Assembly: GCA_963678675.1 (NCBI GenBank)
Contig: OY783193.1
Location: forward strand, 16,381,746 to 16,445,745
DNA from: Xiphydria camelus
Taxonomy: Eukaryota > Arthropoda > Insecta > Hymenoptera > Xiphydriidae
Direction: 5' to 3'
DNA length: 64,000 nucleotides
The translations under genes and the position numbers were made by a program. Under the pieces are notes generated by a model. That model was given only the letters and a program-made list of their open reading frames with translations. It made no database searches and was not told the origin of the DNA. Shown piece by piece: positions 22,601-32,700 of the stretch (the stretch's first letter is position 1; every line of letters begins with the position of its first letter).

Positions 22601-24146
22601 TTCAAATTGACCCTCTAACAATATTCCAACGAGTTAGCATTGCCAAAAAATCTGACGCAGAGCTGAAGAAATACTTCAAATACGCATTGGCTCCTTACCC
22701 CATGTCGCTGTTCACCGAAGCTGGAATGAGGAAGGGAACTAAATCAACCTTGTACTCATCATTCAAACCTCTCTCTACGAACATCTTGCGAGATGTCAAC
22801 ACCCACATTGTTATTGATGGTGGCTACTTGCTCCACAAATACGTATGGCACCGTTATACGTTAGTGAAGGCCATCATTCAGGGTTACATAAATTATATCA
22901 GAACCCATTTTGGTATGAATATTACTGTGGTGTTCGATGGATACCCAGTGGACGCCGCTCAAAAAAGCACCAAGAGTGCCGAACGTCTCAGACGTTACTC
23001 TGCTCTCCGGTGCAGTGACATTCTCTTGACAGCCACAACAACTATCAGCGTTACACAAGATAAGTTCTTATCTAACGAAAACAACAAGCGCAGGCTGATA
23101 GAGTTACTGAGCACTGAATTTGAGGATCATGGTATCAAAGTGAATGTATCCGAAGAGGATGCTGATGCTGACATCATTAGAGCTGCCATCGCCAAAGCTG
23201 CCTCCACTGAGAAGGTCATCATCATCGGAGAAGACGTGGACCTGCTTGTCCTACTAGCTGGCTTGGGCTCCCATATAGACAATATTTACCTCCAGAAAGG
23301 TGGCAGAGGGGAACCAGACGTCCATTATAGTTCCACATCGTTCACCAGCAAACTCTCTGATTACCCTCCTGGCTTGATCATGTTCATTCATGCATACAGT
23401 GGGTGCGACACAACCTCTGCTCCTTTCTGGCAGGGAAAAAATAAGTGTATTACCACCTTCCACAAAAACCCATAGCTCGTTAGAGATGCAGAAGTCTTCC
23501 TCCGCCCAGATACGAGCCACGAGGAAATAGCCGCAGCTGGGGAGAAGTGCCTCGTTGCATTGTACGGAGGAGACTCAAAAACGAACCTCAATACCCTGAG
23601 ATACCTCAACTTCGTGAGATCGGCCACAACAGCTAAAGTCAACCTAGCTCGTTTGCCCCCAACCACGGATGCTGCGAAACAGCACGCATATCGTGCATAT
23701 CACCAGGTATGTCAATGTACATCGTGCTTTGAAATTGCCAATGTACAATAACGTCTTTTCATTCTTTACAGATACAAAAGTGGCTTGGTGTGCCGAAAAA
23801 CCCAACGGACTGGGGTTGGAAGTTGGATGAGTTGGGATTATTGCCTATTACTATGACGAGTGAGGCAGCTCCACAAACCCTGTTGCAGTTCATCTCCTGT
23901 AAATGCAATAAGGGTTGCATAAGGGGCTGTAGCTGCCGCAAAGCCGGACTGAAATGTTCGACTTTGTGTAGATTCTGTGGGGGAAAATCCTGCCTCAATG
24001 TGCCTGAAATCCAGCCTATGACACTGGACGATTCGTCTTCCTCTGAAAATGACGATGTACTGGAAAAGATCGACATCGAATTGTCAACATCAGTGGCAAT
24101 AGTTTCATCATTGGAACCTACTCCTGGAACCTCTCGAATGGAGTAA
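19609..24146 (+). pseudogene. Academ-like transposase with XPG/FEN1-like nuclease, one in-frame stop
   Basis: Start chosen at ATG 19609 (MSVPPGCCFICRKSL). Exon 1 is 19609-23706; a GT-AG intron of 65 bp follows; exon 2 is 23772-24146, in frame. N-terminal zinc knuckles: CFIC with VHDACRKRY, and CILC with YHKQCHKKL. A DDE-like core has FDNADVN (Asp 440) and TFDQPLY (Asp 606), then a conserved-looking FHAAGHFFYAK. I could not assign the third acid. Residues about 1065-1275 match an XPG/FEN1 nuclease: acids at 1070, 1110, 1184/1186, 1209/1211 and 1267, with spacings close to those in FEN1 (34, 86, 158/160, 179/181, 233). The C-terminus is a cysteine-rich tail (ISCKCNKGCIRGCSCRKAG). A TAG at 23473-23475 removes the last 200 residues. 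Otherwise the frame is open for 1288 codons, so decay is recent. Confidence 0.75.
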
Positions 24147-24166
24147 CAATTGAAATTGCTGTTGTC

Positions 24167-24813
24167 AATATTTATAAACATGTTTGTATAGAATGAATTT
24201 TGCATTGTACAGTTATAATCATAATTTTAGTATACCATAATTTTTCTGGCGAGAAACGTTGAACCTTTAATCAAAAACCACTTGGTTCGTGCAAGAAACG
24301 ATGTCACTCAACTTTCATTTATTTGTCATTCCTGATGAGACTATTAGAGCTATCGTTACATACCTAAGCTCAAATTAAAGCTTAATCAATTTCCTACAAA
24401 CTTAATCCTATTGACTTTTTCTGTGGAACGCATCATTTTGCCGATATTCAACTCGGAACATGAAAAAAAAAGAAATTTACACTTTTTGGAAAAAATGTTC
24501 TGTATTCGAAGCGCTGTATTTCAGTAACTATTTGACTTATAAAAGCAGTTTAGGTCTCATTTTATAGCAAATTTAATTTGATTTAAAAAAGGGATGTATA
24601 AAATTTCTCCCAAAACGCATAGTTTAGGAGATATTGTTGAAAAATCGAAACAAGTGTGAAAAAATCATAGTTTTTCGACAATTACTCAGTTAGCACAGGG
24701 TTCTCAGGGTTGCAAATTTGGATTTATACTTCCAATAGAGGTCTAAAACAAATAAGCAAAAAACCGCTAATACTCCATTTAATGTAGGTTCCATGTAAAG
24801 TTTGACTGGACTA
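24167..24813. repeat. Right TIR of the Academ-like element
   Basis: Inverted partner of 18349-18993. The transposase stop codon lies only about 20 bp inside it. Confidence 0.8.
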
Positions 24814-24960
24814 TTTCTTTACAATTTCACTTAGACGACTCCAGGCATCAGCTACTTTTACTTTATCTTTGTGGCCCTTATTTCTCGGGTCCCAAATGCA
24901 GGGTTCTGCTTGGTAGCACTCGAGGAATTTAAAAATATCCTCATTGGACCAATTATTCAT

Positions 24961-26295
24961 CTTTATGCCGGTTCAGGTCGGCTATAGAGGAACGCTAAAC
25001 CACTCTGCTTCAAAGGTGCGGAAACGGGCAACGAAGGATCTAGTTCGAATCAACTGGACACTGCACTCACTATAAGACTGATATAAATATATTCAAGTTG
25101 AGGAGATACAAGACGCGTTGATGACTGGCAGTAACAAGACAAGGCAAGCGGAGCCCCTTGGCTTATGTAGTTCGGAACGTAGCGACGTTTGGTCGACGGA
25201 GGGGATAGCGTGGGCGATGCTTGCACCCTATTTCGCTATTAGGGGGGAGGTTGGGGGAACAGCCGATGACGCTGGGGCTTTCCGAGTCCGTTTCCAAAGG
25301 GTGAAGGTACCGTTGCTTCCCGGTTTTCCGAGCGCCGCACCCAAGGGCGAAGAATGCCGCATCCTTGTTCTCGACCGAGGGTGTGTCAAGGCATGGTCGC
25401 ATCGGCCGCAAGTGCCGTCCTTTGATTTGTGCCAAAAACCGACACTCGGTCGGATCGGCCACAAGTCCTAGCAAACCTACACAAGCCAAGCCAAACGCCC
25501 TATTCACACGTTTGAATTTGCGATGGCTTGTCGAGGTTTGGCAAGCGTATAAACCCGGCATAAACGGAGTCGTGAACTAAGCGAGAGAACTACCTGTATT
25601 GCGCACTGACCGCGCCTTCAGGCTACCTTGAACTCTCATACCTGGATAAGCCGGTCACTGCATGAGAGGGCTCGCGACGATATATCCCGAAAAGGTATAT
25701 AACCGTGGCGTTCGCAGCTTCGCTATGGGTTGGCGAGGTATTTATGACTGTGATACTATGGTACCGTTGTGTCGAATTTCGTTTATCGCGAGACGGAACA
25801 GCGACCAATGGCAGAGTTAAGAGAGAATAAACTTAATGCGCTTTGAATTAGACAAGTTAGTTAATAAATACTTTACGGTAGGTTATGAATTAACGGTTTA
25901 TCCGCTCATTATTTCTCGATAGAATAGCAGTCCTAAATTAGTGTAGAATATTTGAATTTTACCGCTATAAAATCTAGTAACCCTTGAAGGTTATACGGGC
26001 TTTAGATCAAATCTAGTTGCATAGGCGACACTATCGCAATAAGAACGCACGTTTATCCGCCTCCAGTGTAATACGAAGTCCGTCCGCAGTCGGCACAAAC
26101 GTTTGGCAAGCGTGTAAGCTAGGTACACATTCTTCGCAAGCTTCCGCAAACTTCCTTTGATTTGCGCCAAACACCGACACGGCTAGCAAGCCTACGCAAA
26201 TGCTGGCAAACCTACACAAGCCAAGCCAAACGCCCTATTCACACGTTTGAATTTGCGATGGCTTGTCGAGGTTTGGCAAGCGTATAAACCCGGCA
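24961..26295. repeat. Harbinger right-hand non-coding region with a duplicated end
   Basis: No gene. It holds the presumed 5' side of the MADF gene. Two copies of a terminal block of about 160 bp end at 25560 and 26295. Each ends CAAGCGTATAAACCCGGCA followed by TAA, so the inner copy looks like a complete former end with its target. A third, decayed version (gtttggcaagcgtgtaagct) is at about 26100-26120. The mirror region is 28443-29777. Confidence 0.65.
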
Positions 26296-26298
26296 TAA

Positions 26299-28439
26299 GA
26301 CGTTCGCCCTCTTCGCAACGATTGAATTTTCTGCTAATTGTGCGGGGCATTTCGTTGGCCGTAGAGAAGCATCTTGCAAAATTTATGCCGGAATTAAATG
26401 ACGACATTTTCATTTATATTTTACATCTTTGAGGGGTGAATTACCCTCTTTAGCAACGGGATTAAGTAGGCAGAATTATCATAGCATCGTCAGCAGATGC
26501 TGTAGAATGATAATAAATGTGAACTTGTCAGCATACTAATGTAAGAAGTACAAAGCGGGTGTCACCCCGTACTTATAATTGTAAAAATAAATGGAATACA
26601 GCGGGACCTCTGTCATTTCGGCCTCCATATTAGTCGAGAAAGACTGATGAAATAATAAAACATGCATCCAGAAGCATGCCTTGTAAATAAATGGTAAGGA
26701 TACATGTACTGTAACGTTAACTTTATTCATTTGCTGCTTCCTCGGGGTACCTATTCTGTTTTTCGCAAGGGAGCATTAATTTAAGTCGGAGCTTGCCGTG
26801 GATCCAAGTTAGAGATTTGTCTTCGATTTTTGTTTGCTTTCACTTCTCTTTTCCTTCTTTTCGTACAATATCGCCGCCAGTTATGAGTGTTACGTTTGGA
26901 TGAAATCTTCGTTATTCTACGAGAGACGGATGACCTATCGAAGCACTATCTGTTTGCCTGAATGGACGGCTGGATTGCGGGAGACCAACGCACCCGAAAG
27001 AAAGGATGAGAGGATTCGTCCTCAAAATTTGGGAATCGACGAGAGATCGCCGTACCAGACTTAGCTATTGCATCGAAGTACTAATCGGAATTTAAAGAAG
27101 CACACGCTGTCGCAGAAGAGGTGTCAATGCTGCTTATTTGGCTAAGCCTGATTGTTAGCTAATTTGGCAACTCGACCAGAACTCTAAAGCGGCCAATAGA
27201 TTTGCAATATTATTGCGCAAAATTGATTGTATGATATATTGTTGGCTGTCCATAGACGTTCAGTATTATTGCACAACAATCAGGTTTGTGCTATTAAATT
27301 GAATCATGTAGAGACAATATTGATGGTTGTGCAATCTATTGTGCAAAGCTGACATAGGCGTTGCAATAATGTCAGTCCCCCTGCCGGTATTTTGTTTGAT
27401 GAACATGTTGAGTGACACTGAATTTTGCTGCATTTTGATCGCCGTTCTTCTTGCTTGTCGGCGTTCGGGTATGGTTTCGCGATATTTCTCAATAAAGACC
27501 TCGTATTGTTCACCTTTTTTAACGCGATTACTATAATCTTTGCTCTTAACGTCCTATAGAGCCGGAAGTCCATAGTACACTTCAATAAATTCAAAAATAA
27601 GCTTTTTCTCCTCCTTTTTGTCTGCTATCACGACACGTTCTCCACCACTTGTTGATATTAACTGACTGGCGTGGCGGGATATTGCACAATATTACTTACG
27701 TACGGTACAGTATTTTCCGAATTGCACAATATATTTCAAACCTTTTTGATTTCGTACAATATATTGTACATCCCTTCAATATTAAATACACACGATCAAT
27801 TATATTGCACAAATCCCAATATTGCGCAATAATATTGCACGTCTGTGGGCCGCTTTAGAGTGGAGAGCAAGGGTTCACGCTCACTGCGATCACAATACTT
27901 GCGGCATTCATTCGTGTGCCGCTGAGGAAGTAGCCTATTTTCTTTCCTACTGTCGTATAAGTGCCTTTCCTGGAAAAGCCGTTTCAGCATCCATTCTACT
28001 CACCTCCCTTCCCGCAACCGGTATGCTGTCTCAAATTTTGTATAACCTCGGATTCCCTCTCTTTTCTCGTTTCCTCTCATTATGTTAAGGGCCTGTGTTT
28101 AATCGGCCGTTTTCTTCGATTTGGCTCCCGCGGTTGCTTTCAGAGAGACTCCATGGTTCTTATTAGAGAAGTGATTTCTCAGCTTTGATCTTTCATCGTA
28201 CTATTATCGGATTTTATGCATATTGACTGTCGATTTTATGCGCGAGAACAAATGGTTCAAACGTGACCTTCTCTTCGCTATTATGCTTGGTTCCCGGTAC
28301 CATAACTGTTGTGTGTTCCGTTTTTATAGAATGAATTACAGTTATGTTTCATGTGACATTTTATTTAGACAATTTCGTGAGCGAGTTCTTATTTTTGTGT
28401 TAGACTTTTAGAGTGCAAGAACGCGCGTTTTTGTTAGCC
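26299..28439. other. Spacer between the two composites
   Basis: About 2.1 kb with no similarity to the composites and no gene that I recognise; only short ORFs without motifs. It contains one TIR element (27181-27861). A short stretch rich in aatattgcgcaa-type motifs belongs to that element. Confidence 0.5.
27181..27861. mobile_element. Non-autonomous TIR element with GCAATATTATTGCGCAA arms
   Basis: Termini ACTCTAAAGCGGCC and GGCCGCTTTAGAGT, then matching tgcaatattattgcgcaa blocks on both arms. 681 bp, no coding capacity. I could not identify a target duplication, so the superfamily is open. Confidence 0.65.
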
Positions 28440-28442
28440 TTA

Positions 28443-29345
28443 TGCCGGGTTTATACGCTTGCCAAACCTCGACAAGCCATCGCAAATTCAAACGTGTGAA
28501 TAGGGCGTTTGGCTTGGCTTGTGTAGGTTTGCCAGCATTTGCGTAGGCTTGCTAGCCGTGTCGGTGTTTGGCGCAAATAAAAGGAAGTTTGTGGAAGCTT
28601 GCGAAGAATTTGTACCTGGCTTACACGCTTGCCAAACGTTTGTGCCGACTGCGGACGGACTTCGTATTGCACTGGAGGCGGATAAACGTGCGTTCCTATT
28701 GCGATAGTGTCGCCTATGCAACTAGATTTGATCTAAAGCCCGTATAACCTTCAAGGGTTACTAGATTTTATAGCGGTAAAATTCAAATATTCTACACTAA
28801 TTTAGGACTGCTATTCTATCGAGAAATAATGAGCGGATAAACCGTTAATTCATAACCTACCGTAAAGTATTTATTAACTAACTTGTCTAATTCAAAGCGC
28901 ATTAAGTTTATTCTCTCTTAACTCTGCCATTGGTCGCTGTTCCGTCTCGCGATAAACGAAATTCGACACAACGGTACCATAGTATCACAGTCATAAATAC
29001 CTCGCCAACCCATAGCGAAGCTGCGAACGCCACGGTTATATACCTTTTCGGGAAATATCGTCGCGAGCCCTCTCATGCAGTGACCGGCTTATCCAGGTAC
29101 GAGAGTTCAAGGTAGCCTGAAGGCGCGGTCAGTGCGCAATACAGGTAGTTCTCTCGCTTAGTTCACGACTCCGTTTATGCCGGGTTTATACGCTTGCCAA
29201 ACCTCGACAAGCCATCGCAAATTCAAACGTGTGAATAGGGCGTTTGGCTTGGCTTGTGTAGGTTTGCTAGGACTTGTGGCCGATCCGACCGAGTGTCGGT
29301 TTTTGGCACAAATCGAAGGACGGCACTTGCGGCCGATGCGACCGT
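28443..29345. repeat. Duplicated Harbinger end, right copy
   Basis: The outer terminus starts at 28443. A second full terminus starts at 29178 and is preceded by TTA (29175-29177). Each begins TGCCGGGTTTATACGCTTGC and continues about 160 bp with caagccatcgcaaattcaaa. The roughly 730 bp between them look like ordinary DNA captured between two ends. Confidence 0.65.
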
Positions 29346-29646
29346 GCCTTGACACACCCTCGGTCGAGAACAAGGATGCGGCATTCTTCGCCCTTGGGTG
29401 CGGCGCTCGGAAAACCGGGAAGCAACGGTACCTTCACCCTTTGGAAACGGACTCGGAAAGCCCCAGCGTCATCGGCTATTCCCCCGACCTCCCCCCTAAT
29501 AGCGAAATAGGGTGCAAGCATCGCCCACGCTATCCCCTCCGTCGACCAAACGTCGCTACGTTCCGAACTACATAAGCCAAGGGGCTCCGCTTGCCTTGTC
29601 TTGTTACTGCCAGTCATCAACGCGTCTTGTATCTCCTCAACTTGAA

Positions 29647-29680
29647 TATATTTATATCAGTCTTATAGTGAGTGCAGTGT
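29647..29680 (+). promoter_or_regulatory. Possible core promoter of the MADF/BESS gene
   Basis: A TATATTTATA stretch at 29647-29656 lies about 25 bp before an initiator-like gcagtg (29674-29679) and about 100 bp before the start codon. It is a positional argument only. Confidence 0.3.
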
Positions 29681-29777
29681 CCAGTTGATTCGAACTAGAT
29701 CCTTCGTTGCCCGTTTCCGCACCTTTGAAGCAGAGTGGTTTAGCGTTCCTCTATAGCCGACCTGAACCGGCATAAAG

Positions 29778-32700
29778 ATGAATAATTGGACCAATGAGGA
29801 TATTTTTAAATTCCTCGAGTGCTACCAAGCAGAACCCTGCATTTGGGACCCGAGAAATAAGGGCCACAAAGATAAAGTAAAAGTAGCTGATGCCTGGAGT
29901 CGTCTAAGTGAAATTTTAAAGAAACCTGTGAAGGAAATTAAGAACAAGAAAGAAATTCTCATGGTGACGTTTCGTAAACATTTAAAGAGAAAACAAGATT
30001 CTATTCGTTCTGGCTCACACAGGTAAAAATTTATTTACTTATTTAAAATAGATACTTGGCCCCCGCACACTACAGACTTTTTGGTCGGCCGACAGTTTAG
30101 TCTAATCGGGTTGCATCCTCGCACACTACGCAGATTAAACAGTCTGGTTGGTGGAGTATTGTTGATTACTATTGTTGATTACTTGTTTCGTTTTCTTGTC
30201 TACCCATCAGTATCGAAGTTTCACTTCTTCCGCGCGTGGCGGCTATACGTTTTGGTTTTTTTATACAGTGCAGGGGTCGCTTCTCTGCTTCATGGATTAA
30301 GATTTCGATCGCATTTTCAGTAATTAACGACATAATACGGCACGTACGAACTGTTGCCTGGTGTATGTGCTAGAGCGAACTCAGTGCGTCGCCGATTGTA
30401 CAGTCGGCTAATGTGTGCACTCGTATACCACGCGGTATACAAGGTATTTCCTCGATTAATTCAAGTCTAAAAGTTTCGGTCATGAGGACTTAGATAAGTA
30501 GAGGACGGTATAGAGCGTTCTAGGAAAAGAAATGTAGTAGCGACTGTACTCCCACACAGGCTCACTGTATGCATGGACGTACCTCTACACATACGCAAAA
30601 TAGCGCGAGTGAATGTGGTAACACCGTGATCATAGTCAGGTTATGCGACGATAATTTGTCGTTACCCCGTGTATTTGTTAGTATTCGTTATTTCTAAATT
30701 AAAAATGTTGGAACGATTAAGATGGAAGGGTAATAAATTTATTAAAGCGAGCGATTTAAAGAAACGTATTAACAGAATGGCGACGATGAACGCATCGTAC
30801 AGTGTTGCCACATCGCTACTCATCCCAACCTCAATTGAATTTCAATAGTTTTTCTAATCTTTGAAAGCCAATCGTTCTTTAATAAAACCTGAATTTGATG
30901 TGTTTTTGTTAAAAAAAATTTCTAATTTACAGAATAGTCAATGTATGAAATTTGTATGTACCCACTATCAATTTATTTAATAACGTTTTCCGTATTCTGT
31001 ACGACAAATGTAACAAAGTAACCCCCTTTTTTTTTCATTGGTAGACTTTACGCCACTTTTTAATAAAAAAAATTAATAGTGACAAGTAACTTTTTGCATA
31101 ATTGACCATAAAGCAATGCTCAGTAATCTCTCTTTTATTTCTTGTGGGATATTAACGTACTTTTTATTTTTTTTAAAGTCTTTCTTTGATTAGTTCTCAT
31201 ATTTGTTAAATAAAACGGAGTAAATTAGCCCCGGTTTACGGTATATGGAACGCGTATAAAAGTGTCTTTCGAAAAACATGAATAACAATTAAACTACACC
31301 TACAAAGAACTGAAAAAATTAGAGGAGGTGCAGAATACCTTAATCTCTATTTTATCAAAATTTGAAATAAATTTACAGAAAAGTGGTTTTGGAGAGGAAA
31401 TACCTTAAGCAGTTGGCCGACAGTTGGTAGATCTTTTAATTGAAAGGGAATCGGTCAGCCCTTCAAACTTTTTTTTCGGCCGATTTAAAATCGCTGGGTG
31501 TACGCACTTACATGTGAAGGGTACATGGGAAAAAGGGGCTCATAGACATTTTATCGAAAAACTGGGATATTATCACGTTGTATAGAATTTTTACAGTTCT
31601 CTCTCTATTGCCCCATACTCTTGAAACTCGAAAAAACAGGCTCAATGCACAGATATTTTCGATTAAAATTTAGGCATACAGGAAAAGAAGGGGCTCGTTT
31701 CTCTCCGTAAATTGCTCTCCTGTAAAAAAGGGAAAATGTCGATGAGCCCCTTTTTCCCGTGTACCCTTCATATGTCTCAATGTCTATTAAGCAACCGACT
31801 AAACTGTCGTTCGACTCACACACAAAGTCTTTAGTGTGCGGGGGGTCTAAGACAACACATTTATAGGTTAAGACAATACATTTGATAAATAAATGATGCA
31901 AACAAAGTGTATATTGCTATATTTGTTTTAGAATTTTGAAATAATAATTATTAATTAAATGTCTAGAATGTAATTAAGTATTAACACTGTTGTGAGTGTC
32001 ACTAACAAAATGTGGATGTATATCTGACGTACATAAATAATAAATAATAATAATTGCAATAATAATAATAGTAATAATAGTAACAATAATTTCCCCTCAG
32101 GAGTCGAAGATATGTACGAACCGGTTTGGTTTCCATACCAGCTCATGGAATCGTTTCTTCTGCCAGTATATACCACCAAGATTGGTCTGAACTCAGAAAC
32201 GGTAAGTAAAATCATTTCAATATTTTGGAATTAATCAATTTTATAGTTTGTATAATATTATCATACGTGCTCTAAAATTCAGTTAGAAATTAGGTAGGTA
32301 CACAGTCTGTTAGAACTCGTGATCAAGTATTCGTACTGTTACAAAAATATGAAGCAAATTCGTCCCTAATCTTAATGGCATTTACCGGCGATCTTCGAGG
32401 TACATGTGGCAAATTTTGTATTGCATTATATTCATGTATATTCCGCCATGCTCCAGATGTTATGAGATCCCCATTACTATCGTATACATCCAATGTTCCG
32501 GGGGGAGTATATCTTTCTGAAGAAGTTCTACTTTTTCTTAGAAAGTTGTGTAGTAGCACACAGGTCGTAGTAATTTCTTTCACAGTTTCAACATGTAAAT
32601 TAATAGGTTTTCGAAAAATTCTAAAAACTGAAGTTAGAATGCCAAATGTATTCTCCACTACAACCCGGGATCTACTCAAACGTTTATTAAATATCCTTCT

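Larger units (their letters stand above)
18349..24813 (+). mobile_element. Academ-like DNA transposon with long TIRs
   Basis: 6465 bp, flanked by TTT on both sides (18346-18348 and 24814-24816). The right composite copy keeps the uninterrupted site with a single TTT (AAA at 29922-29924), which proves both borders and the 3-bp duplication. The TIRs are about 645 bp and start TAGGCCAGTCAAACTTTA on the left and TAGTCCAGTCAAACTTTA on the right. It encodes one large transposase with zinc knuckles, a DDE-like core and an XPG/FEN1-like nuclease. Three- to four-base duplications and an attached XPG nuclease are features I associate with the Academ superfamily; the assignment is from memory and not searched. 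Confidence 0.75.
14252..24960 (-). pseudogene. Harbinger partner gene with MADF (Myb/SANT-like) and BESS regions, interrupted
   Basis: Three putative exons on the minus strand. Exon 1 (24960-24817, continuing 18345-18248) encodes MNNWTNEDIFKFLECYQ and a MADF-like domain. Exon 2 (16166-16066) reads DMYEPVWFPYQLMESFL. Exon 3 (15049-14252) has a BESS-like box, GKLLAKKIRRL then ERVLMMYEVDGLF. PIF/Harbinger elements typically pair the transposase with such a DNA-binding protein, which helps nuclear import and end recognition. Exon 1 is cut by the 6465-bp Academ-like element, so this copy is broken. The transposase exon 3 lies inside the intron between exons 2 and 3 on the other strand. With the GT after CACAG the exon 1-2 junction is not in frame, so a further exon or a mis-set border remains possible. 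Confidence 0.7.
6798..26295 (+). mobile_element. Composite PIF/Harbinger transposon, left copy, with nested MITE, copia and Academ-like element
   Basis: The left terminus reads TGCGGCTTTTACACGCTTGG and the right terminus, complemented, TGCCGGGTTTATACGCTTGC. The element is flanked on both sides by TAA (6795-6797 and 26296-26298), the 3-bp target typical of PIF/Harbinger. Inside are a three-exon transposase (plus strand) and a MADF/BESS-protein gene (minus strand). A foldback MITE and a copia sit in transposase intron 2, a 1.8-kb TIR element in a MADF-gene intron, and an Academ-like element in the first MADF exon. Without the latter and its 3-bp duplication the length is about 13,030 bp, against 13,026 bp for the right copy. 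That is far above the few kb usual for autonomous Harbingers, mostly because of nested cargo. The transposase is dead, so mobility must have been supplied in trans. Confidence 0.85.

Noticed and set aside
25118..25561. Overlapping ORFs of 117 and 132 residues (mirrored at 29177-29620)
   Set aside because: Opposite-strand frames in a non-coding, repeat-bearing Harbinger end. No domain, no splice or codon signature.
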